Assembly (NCBI GenBank): GCA_913052275.1
Contig: CAJXDX010000052.1
Span: 1-10,507 of the forward strand
Origin: an uncultured Pseudomonadota bacterium
GTDB lineage: Bacteria > SAR324 > NAC60-12
DNA length: 10,507 bases
Direction: 5' to 3'
Each line of letters begins with the position of its first letter. The stretch's first letter is position 1. Below are positions 1 to 6,385 of this stretch, piece after piece. A model generated the notes under the pieces. It made no database searches. It saw nothing but the letters and a program-made list of their open reading frames with translations, and was not told the origin of the DNA. Position numbers and translations under genes: made by a program.

Positions 1-15
1 TCACAAACATTTTTC

Positions 16-20
16 AGGAA
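16..20 (+). promoter_or_regulatory. Ribosome-binding site of pheT
   Basis: AGGAA sits about 4-5 nt before the ATG at 25, a plausible Shine-Dalgarno match that fixes the pheT start. No promoter can be judged because only 24 nt precede the gene. None of the three frames in those 24 nt contains a stop codon, so the end of any preceding gene is not visible. Confidence 0.6.
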
Positions 21-24
21 AAAT

Positions 25-2502
25 ATGGCAATACAAGCACCCTTGAGCTGGCTCAGGGATTTTGTTTCAATTAACATCACCCCTGACCAGCTGGCAGAAC
101 GCCTTACAACCGCAGGGCTTGAAGTTGAAACAATAGAAAAAATCGGCGATAACTGGGGTGAATATTGTGTTGTAGGTCAAATCAGGGAGGTTCGAAAGCA
201 TACTAATGCTGACGCTTTGAATCTGGTGGATGTGGAATTTGGCGCAGACAAACCCATTACAATTGTTACTGGAGCACCAAACATCAGGGAAATGGAAGGA
301 AATCTCCCACGGCCGGCTCCAAAAGTTGCCCTGGCCCTTTCGGGAGCCATGCTTATTGATGCACATCATGATGATCTTCCTCTGAAAAAACTCAAACCAG
401 CCAAAATAAGAGGCATCGAATCTGAAGGAATGCTCTGCTCAGAACTTGAATTAGGACTCAGTGAGGACCACGAGGGCATCCTGATACTTCCTGAAGATGC
501 ACCAGTAGGAACTTTGCTGCAGGAATATTTAGGTGATGTAATCCTGCATTTTGATATAAAAGGCGGATTCAGCCATTTGCTTTCCATTCTGGGAATAGGC
601 CGTGAAGTTGCCGCACTGACAGAAGAGACTTTAGATCAGAGTGTTATCCCTGATGTCTCACAATTGGAAGTCCTCGAACAACCGCCGTTTGTTGATCTGG
701 AAATAAATGACTCAGATATCTGTTCACGCTATTCTGCCTTATTAATACGCGATGTTAAAATTGCTCCCTCACCATTCTGGATGCAGCAGCGGCTGCTGCG
801 AGTTGGGATGCGCCCCATCAATAACATTGTTGACATAACCAATTATGTGATGATGGAACTGGGACAGCCGTTACATGCCTTTGATTACGATAAGCTTATA
901 AAGCGGGCAAATGGTGGTAAGCCAAAAATTATCATACGTCGTGCTAAAGAAGGCGAATCCCTGCTCACACTGGACAATGTTGAACGTAAACTTGACACTG
1001 ATATGCTGATGATCACTGATACCGCGGGACATATAGGAATTGGCGGCGTAATGGGTGGAGGAGATTCAGAAGTGACTGATGCAACAACCAACATTTTGCT
1101 TGAAGCAGCGAACTTTGAATTTCTCAATAATCGGCGTACCGCACAGATATTGAAACTGCGTACAGAAGCAAGCGAGAGGTTCGGTAAACAGGTTGATCCG
1201 GAAGGCACGCTTCGGGCGGCTTTGCGGGCAGCCCAATTAATGGTTGAGCATGGTTCCGGAACACTTGAAAAGACTGCCGGAGATCTTTATCCAAGTCCTA
1301 AAGAAGCCGTAACTCTGGATATTAGTCCTGAATATGTGGAACGTCTGCTGGGAATCAATATATCCAGTGAGCAAATTAAAAAAATTTTGAGTGCGCTGGA
1401 TTTCAGAGTTTCAGGAAAGAAAATCTTAAAAATAACTGTTCCAAGCCACCGCATGGATATTCGTATCCCTGCAGATCTTGTTGAAGAAATAGTCAGGGTT
1501 TATGGTTACGAAAATCTCACTCCAACTCTGATTAAAGATGAACTTCCACCCCAACATGGGAATCAGAATCTAGACGGGACAGAACGTGTGAGGGATATCC
1601 TTGTGGCTTCCGGTATGGACGAAATTATTACTTACTCCATCATGGATCCCATGGACGAAGCACGTTTGCGCTTGGAAAATAATGCTGACCTTGATGGTTT
1701 TATTCCCATCAAAAATCCTCTATCACAGGAACGAAGCCACCTACGTCGTTCACTGTTGCCCGGCGCATTGACTACTGCGCGTACTAATCTGAGATTTATA
1801 GATAAAGTTAATACTTTTGAAGTTGGAAGCGTGTTTCATCCGCAAAAAGGTAAATTGCTTCCGAATGAACCCCAGAGATTGTCTTTTTTAATGAGCGGAG
1901 TCCGGAACACTAATTCCTGGCTGAATCAGGACGACGGACACTATGACTTCTTTGACCTTAAGGGGATTTTGGAGCACTTTTTCAAATCACTTCATGTTGA
2001 CAATGTTGAGTGGAAAAAATCAAGGGAATTGCCTTGTCACCCCGGACGCTGCGCTAACATATTGGTAAATGGAAATGTATTAGGATTTGCAGGAGAATTA
2101 CATCCAAAAATTAGAGATATTTTTATTCTTCCGGAACAGCCTGTGTGTGTTGCGGAACTGGATCTTGATTTTATCATCAGGCTTGGAATTGAAAATCACC
2201 AGATGAAGTCCATTTCAAACTACACTCCTATTTATGAGGACCTGGCTTTTGTGATGGACTCAAGCCTGCCTGTGGAGGATGTCACTCCAGTCATTCTGCA
2301 AACAGGGAAACCGTTGCTCAAAAACGCCACTCTCTTTGATGTATATGAAGGTGAACAGGTCGATGCGGGGAAACGCAGTCTGGCTTATTCCCTTACTTTT
2401 CAGGCATCAGACAGAACACTTACCGATGATGAAGTGGGGAAGATCAGGAATAAAATTGTCAGGCGCCTTGAAAATGAATTTCAGGCAACTCTAAGAGCAT
2501 GA
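25..2502 (+). CDS. pheT: Phenylalanine--tRNA ligase beta subunit
   Basis: This is the beta chain of the cytoplasmic alpha2-beta2 phenylalanyl-tRNA synthetase, which charges tRNA-Phe with phenylalanine. The 825 residues are slightly longer than the roughly 795 of the E. coli protein. Domains follow the family order. An EMAPII-like tRNA-binding OB fold lies at about 42-155 (VVGQIREV, then VTGAPNI). A B3/4 editing domain follows, with the block RPINNIVDITNYVMMELGQP around 270-285. A B5 domain covers about 425-500, ending in IVRVYGYENLTP. A catalytic-like core is next, and a C-terminal ferredoxin-fold anticodon-binding domain covers about the last 95 residues (YEDLAFVMD ... SLTFQASDRTLTDDEV). The ATG at 25 is supported by AGGAA just upstream and by the canonical N-terminus with SWLRDFV. 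pheS would be expected upstream but lies outside the window. The gene ends 4 nt before dgkA. Confidence 0.98.
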   Translation: MAIQAPLSWLRDFVSINITPDQLAERLTTAGLEVETIEKIGDNWGEYCVVGQIREVRKHTNADALNLVDVEFGADKPITIVTGAPNIREMEGNLPRPAPKVALALSGAMLIDAHHDDLPLKKLKPAKIRGIESEGMLCSELELGLSEDHEGILILPEDAPVGTLLQEYLGDVILHFDIKGGFSHLLSILGIGREVAALTEETLDQSVIPDVSQLEVLEQPPFVDLEINDSDICSRYSALLIRDVKIAPSPFWMQQRLLRVGMRPINNIVDITNYVMMELGQPLHAFDYDKLIKRANGGKPKIIIRRAKEGESLLTLDNVERKLDTDMLMITDTAGHIGIGGVMGGGDSEVTDATTNILLEAANFEFLNNRRTAQILKLRTEASERFGKQVDPEGTLRAALRAAQLMVEHGSGTLEKTAGDLYPSPKEAVTLDISPEYVERLLGINISSEQIKKILSALDFRVSGKKILKITVPSHRMDIRIPADLVEEIVRVYGYENLTPTLIKDELPPQHGNQNLDGTERVRDILVASGMDEIITYSIMDPMDEARLRLENNADLDGFIPIKNPLSQERSHLRRSLLPGALTTARTNLRFIDKVNTFEVGSVFHPQKGKLLPNEPQRLSFLMSGVRNTNSWLNQDDGHYDFFDLKGILEHFFKSLHVDNVEWKKSRELPCHPGRCANILVNGNVLGFAGELHPKIRDIFILPEQPVCVAELDLDFIIRLGIENHQMKSISNYTPIYEDLAFVMDSSLPVEDVTPVILQTGKPLLKNATLFDVYEGEQVDAGKRSLAYSLTFQASDRTLTDDEVGKIRNKIVRRLENEFQATLRA

Positions 2503-2506
2503 CTGA

Positions 2507-2872
2507 ATGAAAGCTTTGCTTCACTTGTGGAAAGCCTTTGTCTACAGCTTGCAGGGCGTAAGAAAGACATTTTATGATGAAATTGCCTTCCGCATTGAAT
2601 TAGCGGTTGCAGTTATTTTAATTCCTGCTGCACTGCTTTTGCCTGTTTCGCTGATTGTTCGTATTTTGCTGATTGGATCCGTCCTTCTTGTATTGATCAT
2701 AGAATTGCTTAATACTGCAGTTGAAGCCGCAGTTAACAGGATTTCCACAGAACAACACACGCTTTCCGCTAAAGCAAAGGATGCAGGGAGCGCAGCGGTT
2801 TTTATGGCATCCATAAATCTCGTAGTTGTATGGGGGATAGTCTTGTTTGACTTAATTTTCAATATTTCATAG
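2507..2872 (+). CDS. dgkA: Diacylglycerol kinase (small integral-membrane type)
   Basis: This inner-membrane enzyme phosphorylates diacylglycerol with ATP to phosphatidic acid, recycling the diacylglycerol released during periplasmic glucan or envelope modification. At 121 residues it matches the usual DgkA length. It shows an amphipathic start, DEIAFRIE at 24-31 (like the E. coli NEAAFRQE surface helix), and three hydrophobic segments at about 32-48, 50-68 and 95-118. The signature runs ELLNTAVEAAVNRI, then AKDAGSAAV. The residues equivalent to E. coli Glu69, Asn72, Glu76, Lys94 and Asp95 are all present (here E66, N69, E73, K91, D92). The Asp of the usual VDRI is Asn77, a mild change. It starts 4 nt after pheT stops with no clear ribosome-binding site, which suggests translational coupling in one operon. 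Confidence 0.95.
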   Translation: MKALLHLWKAFVYSLQGVRKTFYDEIAFRIELAVAVILIPAALLLPVSLIVRILLIGSVLLVLIIELLNTAVEAAVNRISTEQHTLSAKAKDAGSAAVFMASINLVVVWGIVLFDLIFNIS

Positions 2873-2876
2873 ATTT

Positions 2877-3122
2877 GTGGAAATCACTCTGATCTGCTAT
2901 GCTGTGCTCCAGGAAATAATTTCAGAGGAGCCGATTTCGCTGGAAGTTCCTGAGGGATACACTGCTGAGCAGGTTATAGAACTGCTCTCACAAAATTATC
3001 CTCAGGCAGGACCAATATTAAAATCAACCCGACTGGCACATCAGGATGATTATGTAGACAAGCAATCTGTTCTTACCGATGGTGCAGAATATTGCTTGAT
3101 TCCTCCGGTCAGTGGAGGTTAA
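2877..3122 (+). CDS. moaD: MoaD-type sulfur carrier protein (molybdopterin synthase small subunit)
   Basis: This 81-residue beta-grasp protein of the MoaD/ThiS family ends exactly in PPVSGG. That C-terminal Gly-Gly is the tail adenylated and thiocarboxylated by MoeB-type enzymes. In molybdenum cofactor synthesis the thiocarboxylate gives its sulfur to precursor Z within MoaD-MoaE. The sequence also has the family's DYVDKQSVLTDGAEYCLIPP block, where MoaD usually reads NxEyvxxxxxLxDGDEVAxIPP. The GTG start at 2877 lies 4 nt after dgkA with no visible Shine-Dalgarno, so coupled translation is likely. No moaE, moaA, moaC or moeB is in the window, so its target is uncertain. It could serve another sulfur-transfer route, but the PPVSGG tail favours MoaD over ThiS. 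Confidence 0.85.
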   Translation: MEITLICYAVLQEIISEEPISLEVPEGYTAEQVIELLSQNYPQAGPILKSTRLAHQDDYVDKQSVLTDGAEYCLIPPVSGG

Positions 3123-3168
3123 CCAGGCGGGAATCTGGAATCAACCCCGGGTGTTTTTGAATACCGCA

Positions 3169-5397
3169 ATGTCCAAAATTTCTAAAACAAAAATTTCTGC
3201 CGGTGTTTTCTGGCTGGAAGTCCCCGAAGCAGAATTATTTGTACTCTGCGGATGTCCAGCAGACAGCGTCAAACACTTGATGAAAGCCGGCAAGATACAT
3301 GATTATGAGATAGAAACAGATTCCGGGTCAGGTCCGAACCATCATGCCCATGGCACAATTACTAATGAAACCGGACCAAATGCCATCCTTCTTTCAGACC
3401 TGAGCGTACAAAAGGGCCACTTTGCAAATTTAGCTGAGTTTCCGGTACTGCAGATGCTCTACCGACAGGGTATGCTGCTGCCGAATCACCCCAACAATAC
3501 AGGCGCCAAACCACTGCTGATAGGACAAGAAAACGTGGTTAATGCACAGATGAATTACATTTACAGGGGTAATTATGGTCTGACGAGCCTTGAAGATATA
3601 CTTGCCTCGGGCATGCCTCGGGAACAGGCAGAAGAGATGATGCGCATAAAGCTATTCTTTGCCTTCGGGGAAATACGACCTAGCAGTGATTTACTGCATT
3701 CAGTGATTGTTGATCATCAGCCTGTGGAAGTCCTGAACGGAGTCAAGGTAGTCAGAAAGAAAGTTAACTGCTACGAATTTATTTATAAAGATGAAAGTGT
3801 AGAAGTCGACCTGAATCTGGCAAAAAATGAAACCTATGAAACTCCCTATCAACTGGAAAATCATTATTTCAAGCGTGAATATTTTTCCATCGTACATACC
3901 GGTGAAGGCGACGGCTGGGATATTAATCGGCCCTGCATGGCCAGTGTTATTTGTTTTCAGGGGAAAATCTTTCTAATCGATGTTGGTCCCAACATTGCGC
4001 ATACCCTTAATGCCATTGGAGTTGATGTGAATGAAGTAGAGGGGATTTTTCATACACACGCCCATGATGATCATTTTGCCGGCCTGACTACTCTGATCCA
4101 TACAAATCACCGTATAAAGTACTACTCCACCCACATGGTGCGTGCCTCTGTTACAAAGAAACTATCCTCACTTATGTCTATCGGGGAAAGCACATTTGAG
4201 GAATATTTCGAAGTTTGTGACCTTGAGTTTGATGAATGGAACAACATTGATGGACTGGAAGTAAAGCCAGTATATTCCCCGCATCCGGTAGAAACAAATA
4301 TACTATTCTTCAGGACACTTTGGGAAGACGGGTATGCCACTTACGCTCATTTAGCAGACGTAGCTTCTCATGATGTATTAAACAAGATGCTCCAGGAGAA
4401 TAAGAAAAAGCCGGGAATAAGCAGCAAATTAAAGAATAAAGTCTGGAAAGATTACCTTAGTCCCGCACAGGTAAAGAAAATTGATATCGGTGGAGGAATT
4501 ATTCACGGCAAGGCAGAGGATTTCAAGGATGACAAATCTGAAAAAATCATATTAGCTCACACCGCCCACAAGCTTTCAAAAGAAGAGCAGTTAATTGGTT
4601 GTGGCGTCACTTTCGGCAGCACGGATGTTCTAATTGAAGGTCATGAAGATTATCCTCTTGAATTTGGAGGTGCATACCTTCAGGGATATTATCCAAATGT
4701 TGAAGACGGTGAAATTCACATGCTGCTGAATTGTAAACGGGAATTAGTCAGTCCCGGAACAGTATTGCTGAAAGATCAGGAGATCCCGGACCATGCCTGC
4801 CTGGTGCTAACTGGTGTGGCGGAATTCCTTTCTGCAGAAGAAAAAACAAGTTATCAGTTATCAAGCGGGACATTGATTGGAGACCTGGCGGTTCTGTTTG
4901 GCCTTAAAAGCACTGGAATTTACCGTGCCTTAAGTCATATTGAGACACTAAGAATTCCAGCAATTTTGTTCAAAGAGTTTGTGCATCGAAACGAGCTGAT
5001 GGAACAGTTGAAAAAAACACACGAAATCACCGAATTTCTGCAGCAGACATGGTTATTTGGAGAATCGATTTCATCACCGGTTCAGAGTCAAATTGCACAA
5101 AACATGACACTCAAGAATTACACTAAAGGTGAGAAAATAGTTTATGATGGACTAATGCTGGTTAAAGAAGGGAAAGTAGAGCTCAGTAGTTTGCAAAGCG
5201 GCAGATCCTCAAACAAGCATGTGATTTCAAAAGGAGATTTTTGGGGAGGTGAAAACATGATCACAAGTAAAACCAGTAAAAGTCACGCGAAAGCAATCAC
5301 ACGGGCAAAAGTCTATAGCATCACAAATATTGAAATCCTTAAACAAATTCCCATTATTCGCTGGAAATTGCTTGAACAAACTCAAAAACGCGTCTAG
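3169..5397 (+). CDS. Metallo-beta-lactamase-fold hydrolase with two cyclic-nucleotide-binding-like domains
   Basis: This large soluble protein has 742 residues from the ATG at 3169. Residues 1 to about 220 form a domain I do not recognise, with a Cys pair in CGCPADSVKHL (27-37) and the stretch NETGPNAILLSDLSVQKGHF. A metallo-beta-lactamase domain spans about 225-470. It has the HxHxDH motif (H297, H299, D301, H302) and plausible further metal ligands H372, D397 and H464 or H467, so a di-metal hydrolase or oxidoreductase site looks intact. Two cNMP-binding-like beta-rolls follow at about 520-620 and 645-735. They contain GTLIGDLAVLFG and KGDFWGGENMI, but neither has the usual phosphate-binding RAA(T/S) consensus, so cAMP binding is doubtful. 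The frame also stays open to a GTG at 3112 overlapping moaD (761 residues). I prefer the ATG because the extra 19 residues look non-conserved in character. The substrate is unknown. The gene ends the pheT-dgkA-moaD run. Confidence 0.8.
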   Translation: MSKISKTKISAGVFWLEVPEAELFVLCGCPADSVKHLMKAGKIHDYEIETDSGSGPNHHAHGTITNETGPNAILLSDLSVQKGHFANLAEFPVLQMLYRQGMLLPNHPNNTGAKPLLIGQENVVNAQMNYIYRGNYGLTSLEDILASGMPREQAEEMMRIKLFFAFGEIRPSSDLLHSVIVDHQPVEVLNGVKVVRKKVNCYEFIYKDESVEVDLNLAKNETYETPYQLENHYFKREYFSIVHTGEGDGWDINRPCMASVICFQGKIFLIDVGPNIAHTLNAIGVDVNEVEGIFHTHAHDDHFAGLTTLIHTNHRIKYYSTHMVRASVTKKLSSLMSIGESTFEEYFEVCDLEFDEWNNIDGLEVKPVYSPHPVETNILFFRTLWEDGYATYAHLADVASHDVLNKMLQENKKKPGISSKLKNKVWKDYLSPAQVKKIDIGGGIIHGKAEDFKDDKSEKIILAHTAHKLSKEEQLIGCGVTFGSTDVLIEGHEDYPLEFGGAYLQGYYPNVEDGEIHMLLNCKRELVSPGTVLLKDQEIPDHACLVLTGVAEFLSAEEKTSYQLSSGTLIGDLAVLFGLKSTGIYRALSHIETLRIPAILFKEFVHRNELMEQLKKTHEITEFLQQTWLFGESISSPVQSQIAQNMTLKNYTKGEKIVYDGLMLVKEGKVELSSLQSGRSSNKHVISKGDFWGGENMITSKTSKSHAKAITRAKVYSITNIEILKQIPIIRWKLLEQTQKRV

Positions 5398-5630
5398 CAG
5401 GTATTGTTTAGGATATGAACAGTAAAACTATCAGTGATTCCGAGAAATACAATTCTTTTTGTAAGTGGTGATATAGATTAGACATCAAATATCATCTGCT
5501 TTTCAAATCATGTTTTAGGGAAAGTATCGAATGAAATTACAGCTGCATATGATTTATCTTTGGGAAACTGCAGCTGTTAACCAATAAGATTTGTGGCGGG
5601 ATTTTAGAACAAAGTTTAATTTAGAGAAAA
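5398..5630. other. Gene-free AT-rich spacer
   Basis: This 233-nt stretch separates the + strand operon from the convergent small - strand genes. I see no open frame with a credible start signal, only an isolated 18-codon frame at 5415. The one visible structure is the 9-bp inverted repeat at 5539-5577. No clear intrinsic terminator with a U-tract follows the metallo-beta-lactamase gene. Confidence 0.5.
5539..5577. repeat. 9-bp perfect inverted repeat (hairpin)
   Basis: The arms ACAGCTGCA (5539-5547) and TGCAGCTGT (5569-5577) are exact reverse complements around a 21-nt loop. The hairpin lies between the convergent metallo-beta-lactamase gene and the small - strand gene, where a transcription terminator is expected. 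No T-run follows on the + strand, and the - strand side is only moderately T-rich. A bidirectional terminator, an RNA-processing hairpin or a protein site are all possible. Confidence 0.4.
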
Positions 5631-5789
5631 TTATCCCAGAAAATCTGAATCATGCGTTTTAATAAGCTCCATAGTATTCTGAGAGGAAACTAATTCACTT
5701 CCCAAAACCGGCACATAAACTGTACGCTGATAGCGGCTCATTAGAAATCGAGCCATTGCATCATTGATTTTTTCGCTGGAAACACTCAT
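5631..5789 (-). CDS. Small protein of unknown family, paralogue of the next - strand gene
   Basis: I do not recognise this 52-residue protein. It begins MSVSSEKINDAMARFL, has a middle PVLGSEL and ends TMELIKTHDSDFLG. It is soluble, with no signal peptide or membrane segment, and the N-terminal 16 residues look helical. The ATG at 5789 has a strong AGGAG 5 nt upstream and matches the start of its upstream paralogue. A longer TTG-initiated form (from 5819) would bury that ribosome-binding site and is rejected. About 28 of the 48 residues alignable to the paralogue are identical, with a 5-residue gap in the middle. That level of protein conservation between tandem copies supports real coding. 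The function is unknown. Confidence 0.7.
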   Translation of the reverse strand: MSVSSEKINDAMARFLMSRYQRTVYVPVLGSELVSSQNTMELIKTHDSDFLG

Positions 5790-5794
5790 TTTTT

Positions 5795-5799
5795 CTCCT
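5795..5799 (-). promoter_or_regulatory. Ribosome-binding site of the 52-codon gene
   Basis: Read on the - strand this is AGGAG, 5 nt before the ATG at 5789. It is among the best Shine-Dalgarno matches in the window and decides the start of this small gene. Confidence 0.7.
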
Positions 5800-5807
5800 G
5801 AGTCTTC

Positions 5808-5820
5808 GTTGTTAAACAAC
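5808..5820. promoter_or_regulatory. 13-bp palindrome upstream of the 52-codon gene
   Basis: GTTGTTAAACAAC is a perfect odd palindrome with 6-bp arms around a central A. It lies 19-31 nt upstream of the ATG at 5789, just before the ribosome-binding site. It could be an operator or a small 5'-UTR structure. No protein is assigned, and an AT-rich palindrome of this length can arise by chance. Confidence 0.3.
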
Positions 5821-5893
5821 TACTTTAAACCTTGATCAGTTGTGTGATGTTGTACTTCGACTAAAAAGACGGTAATGAAAATTTTGATTAGCC

Positions 5894-6061
5894 TCAGAAA
5901 TCGGAGTCATTTGTTTCAATCAGTTCCAGTGTATCTTCTGTAAGCCATATATCACTGCCTAAAATCGGCTCACCTACAACTCGTTCGTAGCGACGGATTG
6001 AACCTCCACGTTCCAAAAATCGAGTCATTGCTTCATTTATTTGATTACGAGAAACACTCAT
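5894..6061 (-). CDS. Small protein of unknown family, first of a tandem paralogous pair
   Basis: This 55-residue protein is of unknown family. It begins MSVSRNQINEAMTRFLERGG, has a middle EPILGSDI and ends TLELIETNDSDF. The ATG at 6061 is preceded by AGGAG 9 nt upstream across an A-rich spacer. It aligns over its whole length with the 52-residue neighbour 104 nt downstream. The shared core is MSVS, IN, AM, RFL, then RY-R-V, P, LGS, T-ELI-T-DSDF. A 5-residue insertion (ERGGSIR region) is the only gap. It is acidic toward the C-terminus and carries no Cys, no membrane segment and no Gly-Gly leader cleavage site. A near-consensus -10 box lies upstream, so this copy probably leads the pair. Possible roles include a small regulator or a peptide precursor, but nothing in the sequence decides. 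Confidence 0.7.
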   Translation of the reverse strand: MSVSRNQINEAMTRFLERGGSIRRYERVVGEPILGSDIWLTEDTLELIETNDSDF

Positions 6062-6070
6062 TTTTTTTAT

Positions 6071-6075
6071 CTCCT
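6071..6075 (-). promoter_or_regulatory. Ribosome-binding site of the 55-codon gene
   Basis: AGGAG on the - strand lies 9 nt from the ATG at 6061. The spacer is T-rich on the + strand (eight consecutive T at 6061-6068, the first belonging to the start codon). It is longer than the 5-nt spacer of the paralogue. Confidence 0.65.
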
Positions 6076-6117
6076 AAGTAATTGATATGTATAATTAATA
6101 ATACTCTTTATTGTTGA

Positions 6118-6148
6118 ATTATAAAGGTAATTATTAGTAATGCTGCAA
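6118..6148 (-). promoter_or_regulatory. Candidate sigma-70-type promoter for the small-gene pair
   Basis: On the - strand TATAAT (6118-6123) is a perfect -10 box. A weaker -35 match TTGCAG (6143-6148) lies 19 bp upstream, slightly longer than ideal. Transcription would start near 6111, giving a leader of about 50 nt that contains the AGGAG. The -35 element is half of a 13-bp palindrome at 6143-6155. The region is very AT-rich, so chance matches are likely. Confidence 0.4.
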
Positions 6149-6155
6149 TTTGCAG
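6143..6155. promoter_or_regulatory. 13-bp palindrome over the candidate -35 box
   Basis: CTGCAATTTGCAG is a perfect palindrome with 6-bp arms around a central T. It overlaps the candidate -35 element of the small-gene promoter, a position suited to a repressor or activator operator. It lies among AT-rich DNA but has GC-containing arms, making it less trivial than the surrounding runs. Confidence 0.35.
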
Positions 6156-6278
6156 ACCATAAATAATTTTTTTATTTTTTGAGAACTGTATTAATTGGTA
6201 ATTTAAGCCAGTTGAACACAGGCGAAAAAATCAAGATCCAAATGTGTGAAAATTAGTTGAGAATTAATAAAATATTAC

Positions 6279-6318
6279 TTGAACCAGAAGTTGTTCAAAG
6301 GCATGCTGATTGTATATA
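6279..6318 (+). promoter_or_regulatory. Candidate promoter with inverted repeat for the TrpC-like gene
   Basis: An inverted repeat TTGAAC (6279-6284) and GTTCAA (6293-6298), with an 8-nt spacer, is followed by TATATA (6313-6318). Within it TTGTTC (6291-6296) stands 16 bp before TATATA, an acceptable -35/-10 pair. Transcription would start around 6325, about 60 nt before the GTG start. The inverted repeat over the -35 could be an operator. The assignment rests on pattern only. Confidence 0.3.
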
Positions 6319-6385
6319 GGTCAAGCAGACTTTATCTCAGGCGTGATAACCAGGACTATAACAGAATTAGTTTGATTGAATTGCT

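Larger units (their letters stand above)
5631..6078 (-). repeat. Tandem duplication of about 270 bp carrying two small paralogous genes
   Basis: The two start codons are 272 bp apart. DNA around the starts is clearly repeated: 5745-5802 resembles 6017-6078, including AATCGAG, CATTGC, the shared GAAACACTCATTTTTT block and CTCCT. The 3' halves also match (for example CCCAAAACCGG versus CCTAAAATCGG), but more weakly. The arrangement indicates duplication of a gene together with its ribosome-binding site, followed by divergence. Confidence 0.65.
6062..6385. other. AT-rich divergent intergenic region
   Basis: These 324 nt separate the - strand small genes from the + strand TrpC-like gene and should hold divergent promoters. 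The clearest elements are the TATAAT and 13-bp palindrome for the - strand, and TTGTTC-16 bp-TATATA plus an inverted repeat for the + strand. No credible extra coding frame is seen on either strand. Confidence 0.5.

Noticed and set aside
885..1208. 107-codon open frame on the - strand inside pheT
   Set aside because: It is the antisense shadow of a conserved pheT region; its composition is Ser/Pro/Ile-rich with no motif, and pheT is certain. The same holds for the - strand frames at 67-369 and 366-587.
3169..5397. Antibiotic-inactivating beta-lactamase
   Set aside because: The HxHxDH motif marks only the fold. There is no signal peptide, and the large extra domains argue for an intracellular metallo-enzyme.
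5415..5471. 18-codon + strand frame starting ATG just after the metallo-beta-lactamase gene
   Set aside because: The SD-like AGGA is only about 2 nt from the ATG, the frame is tiny, and nothing supports conservation.
5790..5819. N-terminal extension of the 52-codon gene from a TTG start
   Set aside because: The AGGAG ribosome-binding site lies inside this extension, and the paralogue aligns from the internal ATG (MSVS).
5398..6385. CRISPR array, tRNA or mobile-element remnant in the gene-poor region
   Set aside because: No regularly spaced repeats, cloverleaf or transposase fragments are seen. The only repetition is the two small paralogous genes.
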